A stretch of DNA of 29,766 nt from assembly GCA_002478765.1 (NCBI GenBank), contig DLQO01000022.1:1770-31535 (forward strand), in the 5' to 3' direction. Source of the stretch: Flavobacteriales bacterium UBA7430. GTDB lineage: Bacteria > Bacteroidota > Bacteroidia > Flavobacteriales > UBA7430. Made by a program: the position numbers and the translations under genes. The notes under the pieces are model-generated. The model saw only the letters and a list, made by a program, of their open reading frames with translations, did not search any database and was not told where the DNA came from. Positions 7,149-17,031 of this stretch are shown here, piece after piece (positions within the stretch are counted from its first letter, which is position 1; the number at the start of each line of letters is the position of its first letter).

Positions 7149-10067
7149 TTATTCTATTGACTTGTAAATTACTTCTTGAATTCGAGTTCTAAAATTCTCT
7201 CTCACCAAGATAAAATTTTCAGCAGATGGATGAATTCTATTTGATAAAAAAACATAAATTAAATCATGTTCAGGGTCTGCCCATACCATTGTTCCCGTAA
7301 ATCCTGAATGACCATAACTTGAAGGCGATGCCTGCTTGCAAGTGGGTCCTTCTGAGTCATCAATGACCGGTTTATCGAAGCCAATTCCTCTGCGATTATT
7401 TTTACGACAATACTGACACGAAGTAAATTCTTTCAAAGTCTTTTCTTCCACATATCTCTTACCTCCATACACGCCTCCATTAAGAAACATTTGCATGAGC
7501 TTTGCCAGATCATTAGCATTTGAGAAGAGCCCTGCATGACCGCCTACTCCGTTTTGCATTGCCGCACCAGGATCGTGCACATAACCCCTTAGCAATTGCT
7601 GTCTAAAGTAGGTGTCATTTTCTGTTGGCACGATTTTTTGCGCATCAAACTTATCCAACGGATGATATCCGGTTAAGTCAGCGCCAAGGTCTTCATATAT
7701 TCGATCTTGTACTAAATCTTTCAAAGAGGCTCCTTCTTGCTTCTCAATAACTTCCTTTAGCATGTAATAGGGAAGATCACTGTATTTGTAGCCTTTTTCT
7801 TCTCGCATTTTAGAATGAATGACGCGATCCATGATCGTATCCAGATAAACCTCACTCATAAAAACCCTTTCAGCAACTTGGATTTGATAGTCACCCTCTT
7901 GCTTGTTGGAGTAAATCTCAGTATTTAAGCTGCCATTTTCATTTAAAGTTTCACGATAAAATGGAATCCAAGGCCATAATCGGGCATTGTGGCTCAGCAT
8001 CTTCCTTGAAGTTAATTTCGCCTTGGATGAGGTGTCATCAATACTCAAATATTTAGCAATCCTCTTGTCTATATTGAAAACACCGGCATCGACATTTTGC
8101 ATGATTATGGGTAAAGTAGAGGCTATCTTTGTTATGGATGCAATATCGTATACATCAAATTCATCAACCGCATTCAGACTGTCATAGGTATGATGTCCAA
8201 AACTCTTGTGATAAATGACTTTTCCCTCTTTGGCAACAAGAACTTGGCAACCGGGTGTCGCTTTCATTTTTATAGCTTCATTAACCAGTGTATCTATCAA
8301 TGCAAGGGTGTCTCTATTTGCACCTACCTCTTCGGGTAAAGTATACTTAAGTCGATGAATAGAATTTAATTCCAGCCCAAACCCAGCCGTATAATCTTCC
8401 GAAAGACTTACAGGCAATTTCCCATCAACAGAAATAGCTCCAAACAAAGTTTGTGCGGCTAAGGACTGCATGGATTTTGAGTTTTGATAAGCCACCACTA
8501 TTGAATTTACCTGCGTCAAATAGTCCGCGTTAAGAAGACTGTAGGGGTTGGAAAAGACGACCAATGTTACGGAAGTCTCACGGGAGGCTCTTCGTATCAT
8601 TTCTTTTTGGAGGGTTGAAATTTTGTATGATTTCCATGGAGAATCATTGGGCTTATGAACAGAGATAATCAGTTGATCAAAATCTGAAGCTTCATCCATA
8701 GTCGTGTCAAATCTATGAACATTTGTATACCTCTTCAACTGACGAACAAACGGTTCAGCACTCGAATCACCCAATGTTAACACAGCTATGTTTTGATTCT
8801 TAAGATCAATGAAGGGTAATTGATTATCGGTGTTTTTCAAGAGTGTTAAAGCTGATGACTCCAAATTTCGTCTTAGGTATTCTGTTTTCTCGTCCTGAGC
8901 CCTCTTAGCAACATGTGTCGTTTCAAGTATTCCTAAAGAAGATAACCTAAGCCATTCTTTAGCTTTCAAAATCTTATGACACGATTCGTTAATTCGCTCC
9001 ACTGACAACGCACCATTCTCAATAGCTATGTGTATGGATTTAATGGCTGCAGGAACATCTTCAGGAAAGAGCAAAACATCATTCCCTGCCTGAAGAGCCG
9101 CAACTTCTAGGTCTCCACTTTCGAAGTAATCACTAACACCCTTCATGTTGAGAGCATCCGTGAAAACGAGCCCTCTAAAATTCAACTCTTGCTGCAACAT
9201 GGTGTCTACCACATAAGGTGACAAAGTACTCGCTCTGTTATGAGTTGAATCAAGTGAGGGGATGTTTAAGTGAGCCACCATAACCGAAGCCACTCCGGCA
9301 TCTACAATCTTTTTGAAAGGAACTAAATCTAAGGAATCAATCCTTGATTTAGAATGCTGTATGACGGGTAATGTTTTGTGCGAGTCAGATTCTGTGTCTC
9401 CGTGCCCAGGAAAGTGTTTTGCACAAGCTAAAACACCTGAATCTTGCATTCCGTGCATCAAAGCAATAGCCTTTCGGCTCACATTTAGGGGGTCCTCACC
9501 ATAGGATCTTGCATTGATGATAGGGTTTAAAGGATTAGAATTTACATCAACAACCGGAGTGAAATTAAAATGTATTCCCATGGTCTTACATTCATTCGCA
9601 ATAGCAACTCCCATCTCGTAAAGTAGACTGTCATTTTGAATGGCACCTAGGGTCATGTTCCAAGGGTAGGCATCTAAACTGTCTATCCGCATGGCAAGTC
9701 CCCATTCCCCGTCAATTCCATTCATCAAAGGTGTCTTTGATTTTGACTGAAACCGATTTACCAGAATGTTGTGATCATTGGGTGAAGACTGAAAGTAAAT
9801 AAGACCTCCTAAACCGTATGTTTCAATTAACGTATCTACCTTTAAGTAATCCTCTTCATCTGAGTGCTTTCCATTGGCAGCCACCATAAACAACTGCCCT
9901 ATCTTTTCGTCAAGGCTCATTGTCTGAATCAAAGAGTCAGCCCAGGGACTCTCCACCCGCATGTAAGGTGGCGCAATTGGAGGCTCAGGTATCGTGACCG
10001 AGCTATCTCCCCAAAAGCCCCAAACACTGGAAAAGACAATGAATAAGCTGATAAGTCTTGTGTACAT
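7149..10067 (-). CDS. Exported GH3 beta-N-acetylglucosaminidase (NagZ-type) fused to a serine beta-lactamase-like domain
   Basis: This 972-aa protein begins with a Sec signal (about residues 2-20, no lipobox Cys), so it is probably periplasmic. Residues 40-380 form a GH3 barrel with the NagZ signature KHFPGHGDTESDSHKTLP (217-234), including acid/base His230, and nucleophile Asp304 in FTDALNMKG. Residues 400-575 resemble the GH3 C-terminal domain. The final ~390 residues are a class C/PBP4-like serine hydrolase with S644-I-T-K647, Y762-S-D (Asn in many relatives) and a late HSGFTGT motif. Known NagZ enzymes remove GlcNAc from anhydro-muropeptides; the fused domain may act on peptide or ester bonds. 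The architecture recurs in Bacteroidota. Confidence 0.92.
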   Translation of the reverse strand: MYTRLISLFIVFSSVWGFWGDSSVTIPEPPIAPPYMRVESPWADSLIQTMSLDEKIGQLFMVAANGKHSDEEDYLKVDTLIETYGLGGLIYFQSSPNDHNILVNRFQSKSKTPLMNGIDGEWGLAMRIDSLDAYPWNMTLGAIQNDSLLYEMGVAIANECKTMGIHFNFTPVVDVNSNPLNPIINARSYGEDPLNVSRKAIALMHGMQDSGVLACAKHFPGHGDTESDSHKTLPVIQHSKSRIDSLDLVPFKKIVDAGVASVMVAHLNIPSLDSTHNRASTLSPYVVDTMLQQELNFRGLVFTDALNMKGVSDYFESGDLEVAALQAGNDVLLFPEDVPAAIKSIHIAIENGALSVERINESCHKILKAKEWLRLSSLGILETTHVAKRAQDEKTEYLRRNLESSALTLLKNTDNQLPFIDLKNQNIAVLTLGDSSAEPFVRQLKRYTNVHRFDTTMDEASDFDQLIISVHKPNDSPWKSYKISTLQKEMIRRASRETSVTLVVFSNPYSLLNADYLTQVNSIVVAYQNSKSMQSLAAQTLFGAISVDGKLPVSLSEDYTAGFGLELNSIHRLKYTLPEEVGANRDTLALIDTLVNEAIKMKATPGCQVLVAKEGKVIYHKSFGHHTYDSLNAVDEFDVYDIASITKIASTLPIIMQNVDAGVFNIDKRIAKYLSIDDTSSKAKLTSRKMLSHNARLWPWIPFYRETLNENGSLNTEIYSNKQEGDYQIQVAERVFMSEVYLDTIMDRVIHSKMREEKGYKYSDLPYYMLKEVIEKQEGASLKDLVQDRIYEDLGADLTGYHPLDKFDAQKIVPTENDTYFRQQLLRGYVHDPGAAMQNGVGGHAGLFSNANDLAKLMQMFLNGGVYGGKRYVEEKTLKEFTSCQYCRKNNRRGIGFDKPVIDDSEGPTCKQASPSSYGHSGFTGTMVWADPEHDLIYVFLSNRIHPSAENFILVRENFRTRIQEVIYKSIE

Positions 10068-10252
10068 GACAATGAATGATAATGCGTCCGCTTTGAAATT
10101 TAAAACCTTCTTAAAAATACATAGAAATGTTTCAGAAAGTGAATCCGAGGGGGTTAAAATAGAAGAATCTTATCAACAATTAAATAAAAATTAATTTGTC
10201 TTATTTAAACACTAAAAGAAGTTTACAAACACGTGATCAAGGCTTACATGAG

Positions 10253-10260
10253 TAATTTTG
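10253..10260 (+). promoter_or_regulatory. Candidate -7 promoter element for topB in the divergent 10068-10363 gap
   Basis: The plus strand reads TAATTTTG, an exact -7 match, 104 bases before the topB ATG. A weaker alternative, TAATTTTC, is at 10335-10342. The rest of the 296-base gap is A/T-rich and I see no gene or RNA in it. Confidence 0.35.
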
Positions 10261-10363
10261 TGGTTTCTTTTTTTTCGAATGATTTAAAATGAGACAACTT
10301 ATTCACAAGACTATTATTTGGTTGTATATTTTTATAATTTTCGAAATTCTTTAAGAGGAACTC

Positions 10364-12694
10364 ATGAAGCTTTGTATTGCAGAAAAGCCCAGCGTGGCAA
10401 GAGAAATAGCTCAGGTTATAGGGGCTACTGAAAAAAAGATCGGTTACTACGAAGGTAATGGATATCAGGTAAGCTGGACTTTTGGGCATTTCTGTACCTT
10501 AAAAGAACCTCATGAATACAATCCCTCCTGGAAAGCTTGGAACCTAAGTTACCTACCTATCCTCCCTCCCGCCTACGAGATTAAACTCATTGATAACAAA
10601 GGGGTTAAAGACCAATTCGGGGTCATTAAATACTTGGTTGAAAATGCAGAATCTATCATAAACTGTGGCGATGCAGGTCAAGAGGGTGAACTGATTCAAC
10701 GATGGGTTTTGGAACATGCCGGAAACACAAAGCCTATCCAACGGTTGTGGATCTCATCGCTGACCAATGAAGCGATCAAAACAGGGTTTTCTAAACTTAA
10801 AAAAGGGAGCGAGTTTGATCCGCTGTATCATGCGGGTAAGGCCAGAGCAATTGGCGATTGGGTCCTTGGATTTAATGCTACACGCCTTTATACGTTGAGA
10901 TACGGAACCGGCAAACAAGTATTGTCCATTGGAAGAGTTCAGACGCCCACTTTAGCGATGATCGTAAATCGACAAAAAGAGATTGAAAACTTTAAACCCA
11001 AACCCTATTGGGTTTTGGAAACAAAATACAAAGGGGTGCTTTTCTCTGCTGAATCAGGTAAATTTCTTGATCAAAAAAAAGCCAATGAAAAGTTATCAAA
11101 GGTCAAACACGTGGAGTTTGAAATCATTTCTAACGAAACAAAAGAAGGCAAAGAAAGCCCTCTTAGACTCTTTGACCTCACCTCACTTCAAGTATCATGC
11201 AACAATAGGTTTTCGCTATCTGCAGAGGAGACTCTGAAGACCATACAAAGTTTGTATGAAAAAAAACTCTGCTCCTACCCTCGTGTAGACACCACCTTTC
11301 TACCCACAGATGTTTATCCTAAAATAGAAGGCATACTCAAAGGTTTGAAAGTCTATGAAAACATTACAACTCCTTTACTGGGAAAACCTATTCGGAAATC
11401 AAAAAAAGTATTTAACGACAAAAAGATTACCGACCACCATGCCATTATCCCTACAGGTCAAAACCCGAGTTCGGGATTAACATACAATGAAAAAATGGTC
11501 TACGATCTGGTTACTAAAAGGTTTATCGCTGCATTCTATCCAGACTGTACCATATCCAACACTACTGTAAAAGGTGATGCTGATACCGTTTTATTCCGAA
11601 CCAACGGAAAACAAATTTTAGATATGGGTTGGCGAATCGTTTACGGAAAAAGCTCCATTGAAGATGGAGAAGATAACATCATGCCAGAATTCGTTGTGGG
11701 TGAAAAAGGTGTACATGAGGCAACCTTAAATGAAAAAAGCACAAAAGCCCCTTCATGGCTTACCGAAGCCTCACTTCTTAGATCTATGGAAACAGCGGGC
11801 AGACAGGTTGATGATGATGAAATGCGTGATCTTATGAAGGAAAATGGCATTGGAAGGCCGTCAACTAGAGCCGCTGTCATTGAGACGTTATTTAGAAGGA
11901 AATACATTACCAAACAAAAAAAGAAATTGGTTGCTACAGCTACGGGTGTTCAACTGATTGAAACCATACAAAACGAGCTGTTAAAATCTCCAAAACTCAC
12001 AGGACAATGGGAAAAAAAACTCAGAGACATTGAGCAAGGTACATACGACGCAAAAGTTTTCTTAAAGGAAATGGAGACCCTTGTTAGTACAGTAGTCCAT
12101 GATGTGAAAAATCGTTCATCAGTAAACCGTTTCAGTCAGTCCGATCAAAAGCTTGATGAAAAGGCAAAACCGCTCACGTGCCCTAAATGCAAATCTGGCA
12201 GTATGCTAAAAGGCAATCAAGCATACGGTTGCAGCGGCTACAAAACAGGGTGTCATTTTACAATCCCTTTTACTCATTTCAACAAAACGCTAACTGAAAA
12301 ACAACTATTTCAACTTCTTAAGACAAAAAAAACAAGCTGGATTAAAGGGTTCGAAAAAGAAAGTTTAAAAGTTGAAGGGAAACTGTTACTCCATCCAGAT
12401 TTATCCATTCAATTAGAACTAAAAGAAGAAGAAACCTTAAAGTGTCCTCGTTGTAAAGAAGGAGAAATCATACCGGGTCGAAATGCCTTTGGCTGTAATC
12501 GTTATAACCTGGGCTGTAAAACCATCATTCCATTTGAACTTTTTGGTAAAAAGCTCACTAAAAACCAAACAAAAAACCTCATCAAAAAAGGGGAGAGTCC
12601 GGTAATCAAGGGCTTTATGATTGATGGACGAGAACAAACAGGAAAACTTAAATTTAACACCGATTATAAAATCTATTTTCAACAAAAGGATTAA
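10364..12694 (+). CDS. topB: Type IA DNA topoisomerase (topoisomerase III)
   Basis: This 776-aa enzyme relaxes or decatenates DNA by single-strand passage. The Toprim domain opens with CIAEKPSVAREIA and carries the acidic motif DAGQEGEL (103-110). The catalytic Tyr305 lies in LCSYPRVDTTFLP, and GIGRPSTRAAVIETL near 492-506 is a conserved core motif. The C-terminus has two zinc-ribbon-like repeats, CPKCKSG...GCSGYKTGC and CPRCKEG...GCNRYNLGC, each followed by I-P-F. The start has an AGAGGA ribosome-binding site 7 bases before the ATG. No conjugation genes are nearby, so this looks like a resident chromosomal copy. Confidence 0.93.
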   Translation: MKLCIAEKPSVAREIAQVIGATEKKIGYYEGNGYQVSWTFGHFCTLKEPHEYNPSWKAWNLSYLPILPPAYEIKLIDNKGVKDQFGVIKYLVENAESIINCGDAGQEGELIQRWVLEHAGNTKPIQRLWISSLTNEAIKTGFSKLKKGSEFDPLYHAGKARAIGDWVLGFNATRLYTLRYGTGKQVLSIGRVQTPTLAMIVNRQKEIENFKPKPYWVLETKYKGVLFSAESGKFLDQKKANEKLSKVKHVEFEIISNETKEGKESPLRLFDLTSLQVSCNNRFSLSAEETLKTIQSLYEKKLCSYPRVDTTFLPTDVYPKIEGILKGLKVYENITTPLLGKPIRKSKKVFNDKKITDHHAIIPTGQNPSSGLTYNEKMVYDLVTKRFIAAFYPDCTISNTTVKGDADTVLFRTNGKQILDMGWRIVYGKSSIEDGEDNIMPEFVVGEKGVHEATLNEKSTKAPSWLTEASLLRSMETAGRQVDDDEMRDLMKENGIGRPSTRAAVIETLFRRKYITKQKKKLVATATGVQLIETIQNELLKSPKLTGQWEKKLRDIEQGTYDAKVFLKEMETLVSTVVHDVKNRSSVNRFSQSDQKLDEKAKPLTCPKCKSGSMLKGNQAYGCSGYKTGCHFTIPFTHFNKTLTEKQLFQLLKTKKTSWIKGFEKESLKVEGKLLLHPDLSIQLELKEEETLKCPRCKEGEIIPGRNAFGCNRYNLGCKTIIPFELFGKKLTKNQTKNLIKKGESPVIKGFMIDGREQTGKLKFNTDYKIYFQQKD

Positions 12695-12730
12695 CCAAAA
12701 AAGCCTCCACAAATGGAGGCTTTTTTTTGG
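12695..12730. terminator. Bidirectional terminator between topB and the DUF5723 gene
   Basis: Arms AGCCTCCA and TGGAGGCT with a short loop are flanked by A6 and T8, directly after the topB stop and 18 bases past the stop of the opposing gene. Confidence 0.92.
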
Positions 12731-12748
12731 TATGGTTTTAGGCAATAC

Positions 12749-14056
12749 TTACCGATCTCTTCCAAAGCGGAAAACCAATCCCATTTGAATGCCAAGATTC
12801 TTAAGATCAAAAACATCAAGAAGCGCATTGTCCATGATCATGTGAAATTGAATAGACCCCGGACTCCAAACAAACCCTCCACCAAGATTACTTATTCCGT
12901 TGAAGTTTTTGTAAGAAGCTAACAACTGCAAAGCCTTCCCGAGCTGAAGCTGATACCCTGCAACAACTGTGTTTACTCGGATCGATGGATGCTTTTTAGA
13001 ATGCAACAAGAAAGAAAAGCTATGCATATCCGTTAATTGATATTTAGCTCCAAGAAATAAATTTGATTTTAATTTTGTATTGTAAGAACCGCTTACCTCA
13101 TTCAATTCGAAAATCGCAGACAATGAATCTGTAATTTCATCCATTTTACCGTCCACATCATCATCATCATCATCACCACTAGACTGCTCTATCCCCTTTA
13201 GCTCAAAATCTTTTAAACCATCCGTCGTAAAGTAATCGTTGTTTTCCTCAGCCCAATTGATACTTCCAACATCATTCAAAGAAACACTCAATTCCAGATC
13301 TTCAGTTGCTTGATAAATAGCTCCTAAATCAATTGCAAAACCACTGTTAGAAATGGGATTGGATGAATCTCCAATTCCTGAGGTTTTGATCATCATGTCT
13401 GAATAAAGGGTCGTCTGATAAAATTCAGAACTTGTCTCTAAACCGAGATGGAAGTTATCAGTATGTAGGTTTGCAATCCCAGTTAAATACTTAAGACGAA
13501 GACCCAACTTCAATCGCTCATCAATATCAACAGCAGCACCTAAATAAAAGCTGTTGTACGCTACAGCATCGAATCGTTCTTTATCAAAATTTACTTTTTG
13601 ATCCAAGAAGTAGGCATTTCCTTTTGTCAAATAATCAAATATGCCTCCTGAGATTGTAGCATTGAAATCAGTAACGATTTCATCTCCAAAATACACAAAA
13701 ACATTCTTGTCGTACCCTAATTTAAAACCAACGTGCAACAAGTTTAAACGACCATCAAAATAAAAAGCATCGTGATCTTCAAGATTTGAGATCAGTGATG
13801 GAAAATTGACTTGTAAAGAGTCCTTTTGATTTTTCACAAAAACTTCATTTAAACTCAAAGGCCATTGAATATTGGTAGAGATGCTAGACAATCCCCCTAG
13901 ACCAAACACAAAGTTTGACTTTGGCATGGAAGCAGCATTGGAACTCGACTGTAAAAGAAAAGCTTCAGAATGATAACCTGTATGTATGTTCTGAGCGTTT
14001 ACCCCAGTATATATGAAATATATGAATGATGCTAATAGGAATATATACTTCTTCAT
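12749..14056 (-). CDS. DUF5723-family outer-membrane beta-barrel protein
   Basis: This 435-aa protein has a Sec signal (about 1-21, ending in VNA-Q) followed by alternating beta strands and a C-terminus MGLVFRFGR ending in an aromatic strand, as in outer-membrane barrels. The early SSNAASMPKSNFVFGLGG and repeated strand pattern resemble the DUF5723/PorP-SprF-like proteins of Bacteroidota, whose exact role is unknown. A six-Asp run at 295-300 in a loop (DDVDGKMDE) may bind calcium. It overlaps the preceding lipoprotein gene by one base (TAATG), so the two are likely co-translated and may form an envelope pair. Confidence 0.75.
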   Translation of the reverse strand: MKKYIFLLASFIYFIYTGVNAQNIHTGYHSEAFLLQSSSNAASMPKSNFVFGLGGLSSISTNIQWPLSLNEVFVKNQKDSLQVNFPSLISNLEDHDAFYFDGRLNLLHVGFKLGYDKNVFVYFGDEIVTDFNATISGGIFDYLTKGNAYFLDQKVNFDKERFDAVAYNSFYLGAAVDIDERLKLGLRLKYLTGIANLHTDNFHLGLETSSEFYQTTLYSDMMIKTSGIGDSSNPISNSGFAIDLGAIYQATEDLELSVSLNDVGSINWAEENNDYFTTDGLKDFELKGIEQSSGDDDDDDVDGKMDEITDSLSAIFELNEVSGSYNTKLKSNLFLGAKYQLTDMHSFSFLLHSKKHPSIRVNTVVAGYQLQLGKALQLLASYKNFNGISNLGGGFVWSPGSIQFHMIMDNALLDVFDLKNLGIQMGLVFRFGRDR

Positions 14057-16149
14057 TACTGTTCTATTTTAGATTTAATCCTAACTCCTGCTTCAATTTC
14101 AAAGGTGTAATTGGTATACAATCTCACCGCTTTATTTTCGAAATCATACGATGCAATTTTAATATCTAAAAGAATCTGATTGGCATCAAAAAGTGCATCT
14201 ATTTGATCGGAGTCTAAACTAATTTCAGTCGTGTAAATTTCAGGAGCGATGGTTTTTCCATTATCATCCACCTCTGCTGCTTTGAGTAAATCTACTTCAA
14301 GAGAATCTAAAACATTACCGCTAAGCGAATCCCCAAATAGAATCATCAAATTCACATCCAATGGAAAGTCATTTTTCACATTGAGCTTAAGAGAAACTTC
14401 TTCAACATCGTCGGACATAGAGTCGTCTAAATCGGAAAGATCAATTGCAAGTGTATCGGTTGTTACAGCTTCACTGATTCTCAGATAAAGAGGTAGTTCC
14501 ATCTCGTAGCCAAAACTCACTCCAGTTCCTGGACTGATTGAATTGGGGCCTTGGTTACCGTTTGGATTTGTGGTAACGGTTCCTCCATAGCTGATAACAC
14601 TAGGGGCTATAGCTATCAATTCTGATAAGTTATTCGCCTCATTAAAGGTGATTTTTTTAGATATCGTAGTTCCAAAACCCGATGGAATATTAAAAGTGGT
14701 ATTGGTTAGGCTTTCAGACTCAGTCCCATTCGACCCCTCAAAATTTAAATCAATCTCAAAGGGAATTCCTAGTGAGTTATTTACGGTGAATATCAATTCT
14801 GGAGTTTCTAATTTTATCCCTGACGTAATGTCTTCTAAAAGACTCACATCAACATCCAATTCTCCGGGATCTATAGTTTCTACAATCTGTCCAAAGTAAC
14901 CTTCTACATAACTAAAATCTAAATCTACAATTCCGATACTCAGATTAACAAAGTCATTTTGATTGAAAAATGCGAAACCATCGGTGTCGGTAATTTTCGA
15001 ACTGTATAGGACGTCCAATTGATTGCCTGAACCATCAAAGACAAATTTATACCCGTCCAAAGGAATGGATACTTTTTGCTGACCAGTACCTGTATTTTGA
15101 ATCATTAAAGTTCGCTTAAAAGAAGCGCCCATAGGATTCTTAAGTTGTGTTATTTCAAAATCTAACTCTAAGGTTGTATTTACAGAAGAAGAAAACGTGT
15201 ATTCTAAAGCACCTCCAGAAAGATTGATAAAATCAATAGACACCTCATCATCTAAATCCAAATCAAAAGCAAAACTTTCCGCCGGACCCGTTTGTTCTGG
15301 AAACTTAACCTTTCCTTCCGTAACGGAAATACCTGAACCGCTGATATTAAGAAGTATGTTGTCTGTATCCTTGAGTTCTACATATGTTGACGAATCGAAT
15401 ACATTCGGACCGGTACCCATAATTTCAACAGCTACAACATCAAACGAAATATCTTTGTACATCTGCTTTCCTTGTAAAGGCAATGACACGACTTTTTCAC
15501 TGCTAGGAGCGATGTCTTGAAATTCAAATTCTCCGATCAAAGCGTTGTTATTGCCATCGTTGTTCTTTAGCTGAAGTTTTATATAATCGATGGTTATCCC
15601 CATGTTGTTGACGATTTGCATTGAGAGGTTACCTTCTGACATGGTTACTCTTTCAAACTCATCAGAAGCACTCTGTGTATAAGAGCCTCCTGACTGGCGA
15701 TCAATGGTTGGAAATGGCGCATAATTGCCGTTAGAAGCTGCCAATGTAAAAGCATTCTCAATTTCTGTAGCAATAATAGGGTCTTCTAAGTTTTCTCCTA
15801 GGTTGCGTAACAGAATCGTTTGATTCTGTGAAAAATCCGGTAAAGTAATCACGCCTATCGTGAAATTCTCTACGGTAGGGTCTTGATTTTCAAACTCCAA
15901 GAAACTATCGCTTTCAACTTTAGCAATATCATCACTACTGAATGCGATGCGAATAGAACTGTCGGATTCGACATATATATTGTCATCATCAGGTAATAAA
16001 TCACCAAGAGTTGTGGTTGATTGAACAAGGGGGATGGCTATGTCAGGATTTAAGCTTACAGTGCTACTAATCTTTGACAAATCCTCATCCATACAGGACG
16101 AAAGGAATAGTAGCGTACACAAAAGCACTCCGTTCCTTAGTTTTAACAT
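14056..16149 (-). CDS. Large lipoprotein of unknown function (697 aa)
   Basis: The chosen start MLKLRNGVLL gives a signal peptide ending in the lipobox LSSC with lipid-bearing Cys19, followed by MDEDLSK. Acidic residues after the Cys resemble the lipoprotein export signal that carries proteins to the cell surface in Flavobacteriia. The frame is open 12 codons further up, but that start lies before a possible -7 element (16173-16180). The rest is beta-rich and acidic, with several similar-looking segments that may be repeated domains. I do not recognise a domain with confidence. It is co-translated with the DUF5723 barrel protein by a TAATG overlap, so the two probably work together at the outer membrane. 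Confidence 0.8.
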   Translation of the reverse strand: MLKLRNGVLLCTLLFLSSCMDEDLSKISSTVSLNPDIAIPLVQSTTTLGDLLPDDDNIYVESDSSIRIAFSSDDIAKVESDSFLEFENQDPTVENFTIGVITLPDFSQNQTILLRNLGENLEDPIIATEIENAFTLAASNGNYAPFPTIDRQSGGSYTQSASDEFERVTMSEGNLSMQIVNNMGITIDYIKLQLKNNDGNNNALIGEFEFQDIAPSSEKVVSLPLQGKQMYKDISFDVVAVEIMGTGPNVFDSSTYVELKDTDNILLNISGSGISVTEGKVKFPEQTGPAESFAFDLDLDDEVSIDFINLSGGALEYTFSSSVNTTLELDFEITQLKNPMGASFKRTLMIQNTGTGQQKVSIPLDGYKFVFDGSGNQLDVLYSSKITDTDGFAFFNQNDFVNLSIGIVDLDFSYVEGYFGQIVETIDPGELDVDVSLLEDITSGIKLETPELIFTVNNSLGIPFEIDLNFEGSNGTESESLTNTTFNIPSGFGTTISKKITFNEANNLSELIAIAPSVISYGGTVTTNPNGNQGPNSISPGTGVSFGYEMELPLYLRISEAVTTDTLAIDLSDLDDSMSDDVEEVSLKLNVKNDFPLDVNLMILFGDSLSGNVLDSLEVDLLKAAEVDDNGKTIAPEIYTTEISLDSDQIDALFDANQILLDIKIASYDFENKAVRLYTNYTFEIEAGVRIKSKIEQ

Positions 16150-16172
16150 AATGTAATATTTTTTATTTAACG

Positions 16173-16180
16173 CGAATATA
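16173..16180 (-). promoter_or_regulatory. Possible -7 promoter element for the lipoprotein/DUF5723 pair
   Basis: The minus strand reads TATATTCG, one base off TAnnTTTG, 24 bases before the chosen ATG. No clear TTG box is present. It argues mildly for the shorter lipoprotein start. Confidence 0.3.
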
Positions 16181-16213
16181 CTCATTCTAAGTTTAATTAG
16201 ATGCTTCGTAATT

Positions 16214-16933
16214 TCATCCTTTTGTTAATCGAGCTAAATAATGAAAATGATCATCTCTATATATCAATTCGACTTGCCAACCGGAAGATTTCGCTGCAAT
16301 TTCTAAACGCTCAAGGTCTACAAACAACCATGGAAAAGTATCGGCTACACAATCCTTATAACTCAAGGAATACTCTAAATTGCCGTAATAATCACTCGCT
16401 AAATTTACCCAAGCCCCTCCCTGCTCATCTTCATACATATACTTTAAATCTGAGGAATCTAGTATCATTTGACCGCCTGGACTTACAAACTGTCTGATGT
16501 GTTGTAAAAAGAGCTTCAAACCCTCTAAATTTTTCACCAAACCAATTCCATTCATCATAAACAATACCGTATCAAAATCTTGAGGTTTGAAATTCCATAT
16601 GTCATTGCATACCACCTTATCTATCCCTCTGGCCTCCATAACATCGCAAGACAACTCAGAAATATCTAGAGCCGTTACATCAATTCCTGATTGCTGAAGA
16701 TGTAAACTGTGAGACCCAGCTCCAGCTCCAACATCAAGGACTTTACCTCTACAAAGCTTTAAAGCTTTTTTCTCCAATAAGGGCATCAATTCGTGGTTTC
16801 GAAATAAATAGGAAACGGATAACTCCTCCCCTTCGGTGATACTCGTATCTACCTTCACAGAAGTTTCATCATTGTGATGAAAGTAATTGTATATGGCTTG
16901 ACCCATCGGGTCTTGTTCTTTTTTAAGCATCAT
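16214..16933 (-). CDS. Class I SAM-dependent methyltransferase
   Basis: This 239-aa cytosolic protein has the SAM-binding loop VLDVGAGAGSHS (65-76), the acidic end of strand 2 in VTALDISE (about 85-92), and FVSPGGQMILD as the post-strand-5 motif. This is a complete Rossmann-type class I fold. The substrate is unknown. The start could be either of two adjacent Met codons (ATGATG), which makes no difference to the domain. It is 64 bases upstream of the lipoprotein gene, far enough that they may be separate transcripts. Confidence 0.88.
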   Translation of the reverse strand: MMLKKEQDPMGQAIYNYFHHNDETSVKVDTSITEGEELSVSYLFRNHELMPLLEKKALKLCRGKVLDVGAGAGSHSLHLQQSGIDVTALDISELSCDVMEARGIDKVVCNDIWNFKPQDFDTVLFMMNGIGLVKNLEGLKLFLQHIRQFVSPGGQMILDSSDLKYMYEDEQGGAWVNLASDYYGNLEYSLSYKDCVADTFPWLFVDLERLEIAAKSSGWQVELIYRDDHFHYLARLTKG

Positions 16934-17031
16934 TGTTTGTATGGGGTGTAAAAATAGAAAATGATTGGTATTAACATTTCATTTCAGAGGTCTAAAGATT
17001 ACAAATGTCGTATTTTTAAAAAAAAATCCTT

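Noticed and set aside
10364..12694. Topoisomerase as cargo of a conjugative element
   Set aside because: No relaxase, mobilisation, integrase or transfer gene is nearby, and the flanks are housekeeping genes with a normal terminator.
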